From positions 868,001 to 932,000 of the forward strand of contig JAFBJZ010000410.1 of the NCBI GenBank assembly GCA_016785225.1: DNA of 64,000 nt, written 5' to 3'. Positions within the stretch are counted from its first letter, which is position 1. Every line of letters begins with the position of its first letter. The DNA is from Psettodes erumei (Eukaryota > Chordata > Actinopteri > Pleuronectiformes > Psettodidae). This document shows positions 1 to 14,000 of the stretch, in pieces. The position numbers and the translations under genes are program-made. Under the pieces are notes generated by a model. The model worked only from the letters and a program-made list of their open reading frames with translations. It made no database searches and had not been told where the DNA came from.

Positions 1-279
1 CATCAATATTGTGATTGTTTTTGGTTTGTATCACTGTTGACTGAACATAGATTGCAGACCATTTTTTGGACAAAAACAAGAGTGCTTGTGACATTCAAAT
101 TATTAATTGATTACCCGGCAATAAGAAATGTTGGTTGATTAATGGCCAGTGTTAATAATTGGCAGTTCATCTCCATTATGTGAAGTACCGTCAATTTATC
201 TCACAGCAACAGAGAGGAAAAATAATTTAACAATCATTTATAAAAAATTCTGACTTTACTTTGAAAGATCCAACAGGAA

Positions 280-405
280 GTTCTACGTATACTGCAGACA
301 GCTTGACGCTCCTGCTGCTAAATTGACGCTCCGACTGGTCTGGACGTTATTAGCGGGGGAGCCGCTGGATTCAGGGCTTAGAAACGGGACCGTGGCTCAG
401 CTACA
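280..405 (+). promoter_or_regulatory. dpp10: Probable 5' UTR/promoter-proximal region of dpp10
   Basis: This is GC-richer DNA directly upstream of the first coding exon. The 10-mer TTGACGCTCC occurs twice, 20 bp apart (303 and 323). No TATA box is visible close by. The transcription start is not defined. DPP10 and DPP6 use alternative first exons in mammals, so other promoters may lie outside the window. Confidence 0.35.
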
Positions 406-2006
406 ATGACGGCGTCCAAAGACCCGACCAAAAAGAAGCCGAAAGAGGCGCAGCAGGACGAGGTACATGTACAGTATGAGAGGTTTATTTCTGTCGGTTT
501 AGCTGAGACAGGCGACAGTGATAGATTTTAGAAGGACAGGATGGGGAAAACTGAGGTTAGTAGATGTGCTTTGCTGCTGCTCGCCTCCAATATTAAATGA
601 TTATTATAAAGAGATGACGATAAATAGAATCCCATAAAGGTCAAGGAATTACAGGAGTATTTTGGCGTTTATAAGGATTTTTTCTCTGCTTTTGCACACC
701 TTCATTTTTAATTTTGACTTAATTTAATGGAAATGAAAGGAGATTTATTTTTCTTGCTGTGTGCATTTTATGCACAAACTGTAGGATGCACTCTGCCTGT
801 GTAGTCTGTCAAACTGATTATAGCTGCATGTGGATTGATCACTTTGGACTGTGAAGATCTGCACAGTTTTTCAGGAATTAGTTCAGTCTCAGCTGTTTTC
901 CCAGTTTCCCACACTGAAGTTCTGATTTTTGTGTTCAGGGTGTAGTCAGATTATAATCCTGGTGCAGAGGATTGTATTGTTGCGTGTGTTTGAGCAGGTG
1001 AGTGAGAACTGAGATTTTATAATCTCTCACTGTGAGTTGCATTAACAGAGACTCAGCTCTGACACCAGAGCAGACCTCAACACTCTGATTCAAGTCACAC
1101 ACAGCAGGCTGTTTCCTAAGCACTGCATCCCAAAATTACTATGTAAGTATACAGCACCTTGTGTAGAATACCATAGAACTAGAGTACTACTTCACTGTAA
1201 GTTATAGTACTTGGGAAAAAAAACAAGGTTTGGATGAAGCCTGGTTTTCATGTGTTGTTTTGCTGGTTTTCCATCAGGCTGCTCTAATGCATTTTGCTGC
1301 TTCCTTGGGAATGCCTTTTTTCCCTCAAGTATATATTGATCTGGTCTGAGAGTTATTTATTCTGTTTGTCTCACTGAGTTCAAGATCTGTTTTGCAAGAG
1401 TGAGACCCCAGGGCTCCAACTACGGGATTGTTCTTCTTGAATGAGCGATCAATCATTTGGTCCATAAAACATCGAAAACCCTTGAAAAATGGCCATTGTG
1501 GTTTCCTGGAGCACAGCATGACATCAGTAATTGTCTTATTTTGGCTTACCAGACATCCAACACACATAATTTTTGAATAATATTTGATTTAGTATAATTT
1601 AAGAAAAATAAAAGAAGACAGTTCTCCAATTGGACAACATCAAGCAATAAGATTTTAAGTCAGTTGACCCATTGATTCCTCGATGCATCATTTGCTCAAC
1701 ACACATAATACAAAGCAGTCATTATAGATGCCTTGATTACTACAAAATAATTACACATCATTTAAAAATACTTTAAAGTCCCTCGGAGAAATTAACTTCT
1801 CGTGGTGGGGAGCACAGTATCTCTGGGTTGTTTGCTCAAAGTGGTTAGATAATCTCCCTATTTGCGTACCATGTATTTGTTGCTAAAGATTTTGAGTTTT
1901 TGTAGTTTTGCACACACACACGTAGCATGCAGAGAATTAGCCCCGAGATGTTGAACTAATTCTCAGACAGGAGTCGATGGCCCAGTGGTGTGCAAAGAAT
2001 GTCTAT

Positions 2007-2051
<45 letters not shown>

Positions 2052-5000
2052 TGTGAGAATCATTTTTTCCTGCTTCATTAATTGCGCAGTTTCCACCTCA
2101 CCAGCGGTACATGTGATACAGATTGTTCTGGGCCACATTTTGTGCCTCTTCTCTACAGGGTCCAACACATTAATTGAAAATGTTTTTTTTAATCATCATA
2201 ACCCTTCACTTACATTCAAGTCAGTATTATACCTCTGTATTTTGTAACTTTTCTTCAACTGATTGGCTGCTCTTTCGATAATCCGATAAGTGTTGGATTT
2301 ATTTTTTTGCCTCTGTGGTAATTCCCTGCTACAGTAGGCATCTCTGGGACCAGCCTCGCTGTTGTGGAAGGTAACAACACATCATGTGTTTTCTGTCGCG
2401 TGTTCACGAAAGTTTCACAGACGAAACAAAGCAGAGCCGCCAGAGAAGTAAATATTCAGTCTGACACGCTTGATGTGTGAAAGAGGCCTCACACTGTCTT
2501 CACTGATGCTTCTCTCCGCCCTTCTCCGGCGCTCTGAGGAAAAGGTGAATTGAACGCCATGTGACGGCTACCTATTACACCTCCCTGCAGCGTCACCGCT
2601 GGAAGTTCGCTGCAGAGCGCATGTCCTCACCTGTTTTCTGGGCCCAAATCCGAGGTTGAACTAAAGAGCTCCCCTTGCATCATTTTCTCCTCTCTCTCTG
2701 TGTTTTCAAAGTCTTGGCTGCAGGTAACTTTCATCATCCAAGCATCCAGGTACGAGTGAAAAGGCCGGTCCGGGAGAAATGACGTAATCTGACAGCTTCT
2801 TGACAGCCGGGGTCAGAGGGGCCGTCACATGAAAAACATTTTTGTTCAAGACTCTTAACAGAAAGTGCTTTTTGTTGCTTTGCGGCAGATAAAAGCAGCA
2901 CCTGAAAGGCATACAATGTAAAATCCAAAACCTCAGATTATGCTTTTCGTCAATTTTTTTTTTTGCTGCCAGTTTTTTTGGAGAAGGGAAATCACTGCTC
3001 TGTCCAGACAGGATGGATGTAAGCTGCATGATAGTCCGGTTATGAGAAGAGGCAGACTGCAAATTCAAAAATCAATCCATCGGGTTGTCAGATACCAGAG
3101 ATGAATGCCAACACGTTGGCTGGAATCATTGATGGAATACATTTCATTCTGCATATTTGATGTATTTCTGGAGCTTCTGTCGCATAAAGACATGCACATA
3201 ATCCATAAACCATAGTTTCCCGACTTCAGGTTTTTCTTTTAGAATCTGTCTGGATTTACAACAGTGTTGATGTGGTTGTTTTTGTGTGTCTCTACAGGAA
3301 TATGTGGACATCAGCCCACCTCAGAGGAACTGGAAGGGCATCGCCATCTCTCTGCTGGTGATCGTTGTGGTCTGCTCGCTCATCACCATGTCGGTGGTCG
3401 TCCTCACACCTGGTATGTCCGTGCTTAACATCACGCATCGTATGTGTCCACTGAACCAAAGGTCCATCTCCTGTGCACATGTTTCACATCCACGTATTTG
3501 AATTCAGTGTTTTCAGCAGTAGCAGCAGGCTATTTTAGACTCCATGACCTTTGCAAAATATGAAAAATTTCCCGTTTTTGAAAATAGGTTTAACATTTAG
3601 ATGTTTTTTTTACACTTAATATCGGATTTATTCATTTTTACTTCCAGTTAAATACACACGTTTCCTTTAAAGTTGCAGTGTGTTGCATGCTGCAGTGAAA
3701 TCTCTTCAGAAATATGTCTGTGTGTATATGTGTAATGGTCAAATGTGCATTCTTGCAGGAGTAAAGAGATTATATGTATTATCGCTGCATCTGCCTCCTC
3801 CTCCCACATTTGTTTGACTTTAATCAGAAAAATCTAAAATCCTGAGACGCCTTCCCAAGCACCATTTTGATGCAGTGTTTGCTCTCATCCTTTTGTTCTT
3901 CACTGATAAATCTGTTCGGTAAAAAAACAAAACAACAAAACTAAACGGTGGTTGTGATTGTGTGTTTCCCAAAGCGGAGGTCCCCGGCAGAAGCAGGTCC
4001 AGACTGACCGTGGCAGATCTGTACAAGCCGGAGTTCACTGTCCATGACCCGGAGGCCACGTGGATCAGTGGTGAGTGATATAAAAATAGGAGTGAGAAAA
4101 GCAACACATGCTGGCTTTTTCTTTTCATTTTTTGTGTACAACTGAGGCTCACCAACATGGTCCTCAGTCCATGCAGCCAGATATTTGTTGGTTTTGGTTC
4201 TTGTGGGTGTAGAAGCTGGTGCGACAGATATTTCTTGACAGCGATGTCAGATGCTGAAGCTCCTCTGCCGTGTTCGATGCCTGCACTGATGTGGCTCGGG
4301 AGGTAAGGAGGTCGACGTGACATTGTTAGGGACAGAATGGTGATGATTATGTAACAGAAGAGGACAAAACATTGTGACTTTGAGAGGAGAATAGTCGGGT
4401 GAGCGTGTGAGACCCACGATGTGGGTTTTGGTGTTTTTATCCTTGTAAAAGAAAATATGTTCGCTCTTTTGTCAGGTGTTTAGTGTTTGGATGGAACAGC
4501 TGCCCATGTCTGTCCGCTTCTTGAAATTCAGAGCACTTTCATAGTCGACAGCTGTCTTGAACGCAGCATGTTTTAACACCTTTACCCTTTTTTTTTTAAC
4601 ACTGGGAACAACTGCGTGTGTCGAGGTGAATCCTTTAATCCTCCCTCCGAGCTTAAAGGTCTTTGCAAAATTGGCAAAAAAATGTAATTGGATTTTCATA
4701 CAACAATATTTCTGGTCAGAATATTCTGTTTGTTGTTTTGTATATGAAGCTGTGATTAACCCCAAAGCAACGAGCTTAAAGGCGTGAACACATCCACGTG
4801 AATCCATCAAACCACAGGATGGACGCGGTCTTCCCGTCAGCGGAGACAAAGCGGGTTCACGTCGCAGTGGGAAGCGCATTAGCGGAAAATGAGAATCTCT
4901 CCGTCCGAGGTTTCATTACGGATACCAAACATTTGTCAGTGAGGAGAGGTCGCCGCTAATAATCCCACATTTATTAAAGCACTTATTTCGATGAGATATA

Positions 5001-8000
5001 AAGGAGCTGCCAGCTGTCTGAATAGTTACAGTGGATTCATGAAGGAAATCCTGATAATCTCACACAGAATATGGAAGAAGTCTGGACTCGCAGAAGAAGA
5101 CACAGCAGTTGGTACATAAAACCTTCAATTCTCACTTTGCCCTTCATGCTGTTCCAAAAAAACCCTGACGTCTTCATTCGACTTTTGACAGAAAAGTTAA
5201 TCACACATGAGACACTTTTGGGAAATCCACGATGCTTCCAGCCACAGGCGGAAGAAATGCTGGAGCCATTTGTTCAGATTGTCCCAGCAGAACCCCAAAT
5301 CTTGTTTGCTGTTTTGTTTGTGAATACAGACACAGATTTCTTTTTTGTGCGTGTGCATTAACACATGAGCTAATTGAAGCGGCCCCCGCCGACCTGCGTA
5401 TCCAAAACACAGATGGCCTCACAGCGTTGTGTTGAATCATGGCCGGGTCAGATGTTCCTCCACCCTGTGATGAACCAGATTGAAGCAATATAATGCTAAT
5501 ATTAATCATACGGCGGTGCTTGTTAACCAGGGGACATCCTCAGCTGTCCACATAATAAACTTTACCTTAGACATGCCACAGTGGTTTTAAAAGTTTAGAA
5601 ACCCATGAACCCAGACCCCATGACCCCCACAAATGAAAGGCATTGTGGAACATGAACATCAAGTCAGTATAGTTTTTATACCTCCGCAGGTGAACTTAAT
5701 GTTTCCTGCTCGACCGAGGATCGCCACCAGCGAGAAGTGAGGCAGCCACATCCAGTGGACACTGGGGTCCCAGTCAGGCTGCTACATTTCTTCTCTTTTT
5801 AGCAGCGAGAGCCCAGGGGAGGGGGTGGGGGGTCGGCCATGAATTGTAGGGTTCTATGGACGTGTCCTTGAGCAGGACAGGGAATGTGACTCCCCACTGC
5901 ATGTGTGTCCGTGTGAGGGAAATAATCAAAGTCCCTGTGGCCAAAAGTGCAGTAAAATGAAACACGTTCACAGCCCTATTTCTCTCACCAGTCGGTGTTG
6001 TTTCCATGTCATCCCTCTGCTTCAGTTCCAGTTCTCTGACCTCTCTCCTTCTCCAGTCTTTTCCAAAGGCCACACTGCCCCCCCACATCACATTTTCTCC
6101 CCATGTTATGTAAGATCAGGGTTGCAGCACAGCCCCTGATTCACGCCCAGATATGGAGAACATGAAACGTTGTGTGTTGTTTAACCAGTTCCTTGACGGT
6201 GCTGCAGATTGTGTTTACATCCGAAGAAGGTCGCGAGAGGAAGTAATTAAGAGAAAATCACAGCAGTTTGTTGACAGCGTGATGGATAAATTATTGCTTT
6301 AACGGTAAAACTGAGGCGAGGAGAGGACTGGATGTCTCCACAACACCTTTCTGGAGACTTGCTGGGAGTGACAGAAGGTGTAAGAGGCAGAGGGGGAGAG
6401 ACAGGGAGGGCAGGACAGGACAGGAGAGGAGGGAGAGGGGGGAGACAGTGAGAGATGGCCTCCCTGCTCTCGATACGAAACAGAGATCCACCGCCTGCTG
6501 CGTCCTTTCCTTCTACTGGGAGATAATAATAATGACTCGTCCTGTGGCCTGTGGCTTCTCATTATGGGCTCTGGATGGGACACACACACACACACACACA
6601 GACGTATGTATACGTGTTCTTGTGAGGACCGTCTCTCAAAGCTGAGAGGCACGTTTGATTCGGACCAAACCAGTGCTTGAAGTTGTGCACAGTTCTACAG
6701 CTTGATCATTAAGCTCATTGTTTTCATTGAATCTCAGCGGATGAGCGGTTAGCCGCTGAAGAGCCAGATATTTTCTTCGGCTAAAATCAACTGAAAAGGT
6801 TGAAAATTATATATGTGGACAGGTGCATTTGCTTCTCCCTTAGTATGTGTGTTTTCAGTTTGCAAATGAAACAGGGAAAATGCCAGAAACTCAAAATTAA
6901 GTTTCATATGCGTGAGGGTCAACCATGTTTTTCTTGCATCTATAAATTATTGTCAACATTTCACAAATGGCAAAATATGCGTGGTATTGTTCATTATAGG
7001 TTCTGAAGAAAACAAACTTGTAGCTTTCGAGACATGAGCTTCGTTAGTCCAGATGGATAGAAAAGTCCTGACATGATGGATTAAATGCATAATGTTGGAG
7101 AATCCTGGGGAAGTGCAGTAACTCACCTGAGAGACTGAGAAGTGAGGTGTTTTTTAGAGCCGCGATATTGAATTTTCCAACCCGGCGGGGGTCAGCTGTC
7201 CCGTTGGGTGTTTTTGTTCGGATTGATGACAAATTTGGGAAATTACCAGCGTTGCGTGGCGTAAATCTAACGTCAGGGCCGAGAGCTCGCCAGGCCTGGG
7301 CCTGAATTTACTGCCAGGTCTCAAGGAGGTGTTGTGTGTATGTGTGTAATTTAGACACGTCTGTAATGGAAATTGCTTCCTTGACAGTGAAACTCATTTC
7401 CTCTCCTCTAACATCCGAGTCAGGCATGAGTAGCTGCTCACCCTAATTTAATAAGACCGGGGACACTTGCATCAGATCTCTCATAAAAGTACTGGGAAGG
7501 AACGGCAGACTGTTGACAAAGTCAGTGCAACAAAGGAAGAGGAAATTTACCGTGAGCCTCCCGTATCCTCAGGACGCCAGCGTCACGTCCAAACAAGTCC
7601 AATAATATTGAAAAAAAAATTAGGATATGTGATTGCAGCTCCTTGAGTTCAGTGGTTGAATCTCATTAAGATAATATTTCATCTCAGCCCCCATCAGGAA
7701 ACCGGAGCAAAAACAATCAAACACATCAGCGCCCAAATCTGCTTACTGACTGCACAGAGCACGTTCCTCCAGAGCGCAAACGCACAGGAAGGATGAACGC
7801 AAATAAATACTGTCGTCAAGCTCGCGTCTCGCCGTGTCGGAGACGATTAGATCCCGAGTGCCGGAGGCACAGAGCGTGATATTAAGTTAACAAGTGTGCG
7901 AGCGACGTGGACGCTCGGAGCTTGTTAATCTTCCCTGCTTCGTGAACAGCTCTGATGATGCTGTGATTTTCATGTTTGTTTTTAAAAGAAGAAGAAGAAG

Positions 8001-11000
8001 AAGAACACAGCAGGTAGAAGCAGCGACCGACTCACGGGATGTGACGTCTGTAAACACGCTCGGCAGCACAGATGAGCTTGAAAATGAAGACGGATACTGT
8101 ACGTCACTCTGCGGCGCAGCGGAGAAGCAGAAAGCAGCTCCGTCAGTATTCCTCAGTGCTCCCTCTCCGCTTATTAATGATTTTCTTCTTCATCATATCA
8201 TCATCATATCATGGATGCTTCGCTGATTTTTGATGTTACCGAGGGAACCATGTAATCGCCATTGCTCATATCTAAATTGACAGTCCTATATACTGTGTGT
8301 GTGTGTGTGTGTGTGTGTAGGGGTGGGGGGTGAAATACACACGAGTGAATTATTCATGGAGTCATTGTTTATGCTGAGCGTGTTCTTAATGTACACTTAA
8401 TGTAAAGTAGAGCTCCTTTTATATCGAGGCTGCAGTCAAATCATCCAGGTACTTACATAACAGAGGAACATAGCCTCTTGTGTGTGTGTGTGTGTACGTG
8501 TACGCTGCTGGCTTGTCGTACATGATAACTGCTGATGAAAGCTGTACAAACAATGTGTAAATAACACAAAGATGAATGATTTATACTGAATAGGTGAATC
8601 ATGTGGACCAATACAAAGGCAGAACCCTCACTCCAATATCCACCATATACACAAAGACCCTCTGGAAATCTTCTTATTGATACACAGTGGTAAGCACCTC
8701 CACACTGCACATTGTGTGCTGAAACGACCCCCGTGTCAGCTCCCACACGAGGCCGGGGGAACTAATGTGACGGCAGCAGGACTGGAAGGTGCAGCGACCT
8801 CCTGTGTGTGGGGAGAGATCCGGGACAATGAGTGTGGAGGGGGAGGGGGTCTCTTCCTCTTGTTCCTCTCATGTTACAGTTTGAGTCAGTGAAACACAGC
8901 GAACACAGGCTACGTAGGTTTATTTACCATCAGCACGGTGCATTTTCATGCGTTCAGGTGTTTGGCTGCAGACGGATGCAGAGTCCGCTCACACAGGTGT
9001 TCTCCTGCTCTGCCTCATTAGACCAGATCGGCTCGTTGACTGTGCCGCACTCACCGGACCGTTAACCTCTGACCTCTTGTGGGACAGTTTAGAAAGCCAA
9101 AAGCATTTGGATGATGCATGAATATAAACACCTCTGTCCCGTCGCACACGCAGCTCAGGTGGCGTTCGAGTGTTCCCTCTCCAACAGGTCTGCACCAAAC
9201 TCTCTTTCCACGTGCAGTGACCTGACCTTTGCTTTTATGAGGCGAAGTCGCTCTTGAATGCCACTTCAGCTGCTCTTTATGCGCAGCACCGTGACCTTTA
9301 CAGGAGCTGCTGGCTCTTTTTAATCAAGTTTTTTTTTGTTTGCCCTCTCAGATTCAGAGGTGGTCTACAGGAACCACGACGGACACGTCATCAAGTTCAA
9401 CTTCGCCCTGAACGAGACGGAAATCATTCTGAGCAACAGCACATTCGTAAGTTCTTTTAAACATTTGTTTTCCTCATAAGTGGAACTGAGAGTGGGCATG
9501 TCTGAAAATCTCTTTTTGTTAGGTTGCTTTCAAAGTGGCGAAGTACTCGCTCTCTGCAGATCTGAAGTACGTGCTCTTTGCTTACGACGTCAAACAGGTG
9601 AGTCTCAGAATCTTAGAGAATCTCAGAGCCAACCAAAGATTTCTTTGATTTATGTCTGTAGTCACAACCTTGTCATCACCTGCTGATCTTTTCTCTTCCT
9701 CTTTTTATTTCCTGGCGGGCTGTCACTTACGTTGTTCTCCTGTGTGACACCCGAGGGTGTGAGCGGGTGTCCCTCGCTCGTCCACATGCGCAAACGCACA
9801 CTCGAAGGCTTCGATCTTGTTCCCTGGGTTTGTGATTTGTGCTCAGTTCTCTTTGTATTTCTGCTCTTTTATTTTCTGAAGAAAAACTTTGTTGCTTGTT
9901 GAAATTGGAGCTGACTCAAACTGCCGAGATTAAACTCGGAGCTTTGGATAATTGGGATAATTCAGAGTCGAGGCACCAGCTGTTGGGAACAGCAAATGCT
10001 TGCACATGAACACACAAACAGACAGGAGCTGATTTATTTCTCCTGTTTATGTGTGCGGTTTTGCTGCTTCTTCACTTTGTGTATCCTCCTGTTTCTCAGT
10101 CTGTGGTTGACTTTTTTTCTGCAGGTTAACGTTCAGTCATCTGCCACCAGTCCTCTCACAAGTCAAGGTTTTTCTTCCATTGATTTGTTTGGATTTGTTT
10201 GCAGTTTGATGGATCCGGGCTCAGGTTTAGAAACTGCAGCAGAGGAGGATGTATGTGTTTTCTATATGTATTATCTGAAGGGCCTGTTGGTGGGATGGAT
10301 GCACCATAAAAAACCCTCTGTGTATAAATAGAAGCATTCACTCCACTTCCCTTCTTGCATATTAAGACTCAATTGATTGCACTTCAATTTTTATTTGTTG
10401 CCGGGGCAACATGAAATCCCCCCGAGGCGCAGGTAACACTGCGCGCTGTGATTTTTTTTTTTCTTTTTTTGCTTCTCGATTGAATTCCTTTCAGTGAGCA
10501 CGCCGCCATGCGTGAAGGGAAGTCAGCTGTGCAGGGGATGCATGCGAGGACGAAAAAAAAGTCGACGCAGTGGATCAAGTTTTCTGGGACCAAAAGAAGT
10601 TGGAATCCGAGTGGCGATGCCAAAGCTTTCTGTAAAATATGAAGGGAAATGTGTAAAAAATAATGCAGAGTAAAACTGAAGGGACGGTGAAGTCGTGGGT
10701 GTAAATATTTGATTCAGTGTAAACATTGTCAAGCTTTGATAGAGAGCTGGAACAGGCTGATACAGAATATATTTACGATCCTGTCAGAGGGTGAGGATAC
10801 TGTAAGATGACGTCTCCAACTTTGAAGCTGCCTTTTTGGTTGAGGAATAAAACGAGCGCTGCAGATTCCTCAAGCAAATTGTCTTTCACAAAGCTTGAAG
10901 CCAAAGCGGAGGATTCAGAGCAGAGACGGTGCACGTAAATGTGGAGCCAGTGATCAGGTTAAAATAAAAATGGTTCATACGCTTTCATTTAGAGAATACT

Positions 11001-14000
11001 GTTTCTTCTTTTTTTACGTTTCCTGCTGTTGTTGGTTATTAGCTGCTCTGCTGACTGGGTTTCCTCATGTGGATCCCCCTCTATCGACATTTTCGTTATG
11101 GTGATGATGGTTTGAATTCTCGTTGCAGATGTACAGATATTCGTACACGGCGTCCTACATCGTTTACAACATCTACACGAGGTGAGTTCACCTTTTTCCT
11201 CTGCGTGTGCAGTTTGTGCTCGTTTGACTGGCTGTTGATCTGAATGTCTCTGCGTTGATCAGGGAGGTCTGGGAGTTAAACCCTCCTGAGGTGCAGAACG
11301 CAGTCCTCCAGCACGCAGCGTGGGGAAGACAAGGACAGCAGCTGGTGAGACTGAGCGATCCATCTCACTCTGTTGTCCGTTGGCAAATTGAAGCTGCTTG
11401 GTCTCATCACAGGGAGTTGATCCAGCGCTGATCTGCTGCTCTGATCATATTGTTTCCACTTGGCAACCTCCGTCAGGCTCGTCTGCCTCCTCAGCCGCTG
11501 ACCCACTTCCAGCTGTGACAGTTTTTCACGTGACATTACTCTCAGGTTGCCTCTTGTTCACTTCTGCAGTGGACCTGTAAGTCGAGCCAAGAAATCACGG
11601 GTGACGTTTCATTTTACAGATCCTTCTCTGCGTCATTTCTGGCTCTCACTCTGCACCTTTAATTTAGTGCTACAGGAAAAAAATGCCTTTCATTAGAAGA
11701 TACAATTCAGCAAATACAGAGAATAAATGTGATTTTTGGAGCTCGGCTGAATGCGGAACCAGATAATCATTAAGTCATTAAAATTTTAGCACTTCCTTTT
11801 AAGAGTTTCATCTTGATAGAAAATCTGTCCCACTGATCATTTTAACAAAATCTCAAATCACTGCTTCCCTATAATTAGAACCAAATGACATTGTTCTTTT
11901 CCAGACAAAGTAAGGCTAACACTTCATAATTCTATATTAAATTACATAATAACTTCTAAGAAACTCTTGTATGTTTTCTAACTATTTGTCACTTAATTAC
12001 AACATAATTATTCTTTCCATTAGGCACCCTGTCTTCTTTTATCCAGCCTGTTAGAAAACTGGGTTGGCATTGTAAATTAATCTCTCCCTCCGCACACCAA
12101 CAATATTTATCAAAGTGCAGTGCTGATAAATGTTTTATATGCAGGCATTTGCATGATGTGTGCATTCAAAATGGCTGCTGGGAACAGAGCCGGCAAAGGT
12201 AAATAACTCTGTGAGAAAACATGAAACGCCACTTGTGCAGGAGAAAAAAAATGAATCCAGGTGGACGTGAAGGACGTGTCAGGCTGAATCCTGTTTGATT
12301 TCATAAATGCAAATGTTACAACAGTGATGGAGGAGAGAGGTAACGCACAGGAGGGAAAACAAGGGGCTTTAATTAAAACAAAAAAGTAATAAGAGAGGAA
12401 ATGAAAAAGAAAAAAGACACGCGAAGAGCAGCAAGGCAAAAATCAAATGAGGAAAATCCTCTTCTTCCTCCTCAGATCTACATCTTTGAGAATAACATCT
12501 ACTACCAGTCAGACGTGAGGAGCATCTCCCTGAGAATCACCTCCTCTGGGATGGAGGGAGTCATCTTCAACGGGATCGCCGACTGGCTGTACGAAGGTGC
12601 GTGCTGGACAACAGAAACACACAAATGATCCATAATATCCCATTCATATGCTGTAGATGTTTAAAACAAACAAAAAAAATCTTTTTTCATAGCAGCTGCT
12701 CAAATATTTAAATGTCATAAATGTATAGTTTAGATTCATGACCATTTCTAAACTCGTGAAGTTCAGTGAACTGTTTCACCAAATCATTTCCTCCTTATCA
12801 CTTAGATGTATTCCCCCAATTAAAAAAGAAAACAGCAGCAACTGCAACTTTTCACTGTTAGAATGTGGTATTTAATTAAATGTAAGAGTGAGGATGCATC
12901 TGTTAATCTCTTGATGATCTTTCATTTCTGGTAGAACGCCTCAAACTCCATTAAGCTCCAGCGTTGAGAAGAACTTTGAAATTTCTCTTCTCCTTTTTGA
13001 ATGCCAGAAGGCGAAAAGAGAAACATCGTGTGATCTTAAGTGGGGGAAACAGATTTTTCCTTTTTGTCAGGATACACCGTGCATCCTAAGTTCAGCTTCC
13101 AAACGTTTCAAAGATTTGTCTTCAGCATTAAAAATGCAGTGGATCAGACCCGACAAAACTGAGCAGGGTGGCGGTGAAAAATCAACAACAAGCCTCTACA
13201 ATCCATTAAGTCGCTGCGTAAACAAATTCAGTAAAGCGGCGCTGGTCTTTGTAGTTTGCACAGAGAGCATCACATCGCAATCACAGACTGGGGCCAGATG
13301 GGAATAACTGGTGTTTGTCCATTTACTGTGAGCTGTACGTTTCCTCTTTTTAATTTGCATTTACTTTCAATGTTTTTACAGTGGAGGGAAGAGCAACATA
13401 AATATTGTAAGTCCTCTTTCCGTAACCACAGGGAACGTTTTCCCATTAAATTGTCTGATCTTCAACAGTTTTTACCAGGTCTGACACAACATGCGGTGAC
13501 CTGCACAGAAGCGTTTGACTGCAGAGGCTGGAGTGTAAACAGCTTCTATAAAAAACAGTGAAACAAAGGACCAAAAAGCAACAGAAAATGGGACTACAAG
13601 TGCAGTAGATTTCTGATGGATGAACTCTCCAGGCGGTCCACTTTTCTTTCCTGCGTCATTAACGTTCAAAAAGAAAAACGTCCACAGTCTCTGGTTTTCT
13701 CTCCAGAGGAGGTGCTGCACTCACACCTGGCTCACTGGTGGTCGCCGGACGGAGAGCGGCTGGCGTTCCTCACCATCGACGACACCCTGGTGCCCAACAT
13801 GGCCCTGCCCCAGTTCACCGGCAGCACCTACCCCCGGGGACTGCAGTACCCATATCCTATGGTAAGTCTGGGCTTTGGCTCAAAAGTCTTTGGAAAGTTC
13901 CTAACAGCGGAGATATCTCGTATCAGTTACACGTCTCGACACTCGAGGCACATTTACTGTTAAAAAACATGCAGCGAATGCATACAGTTCAGCTTCTTTT

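Noticed and set aside
3820..4323. 167-codon minus-strand open frame over a dpp10 exon
   Set aside because: Its middle is the antisense of a well-supported dpp10 exon; the remainder has no family resemblance.
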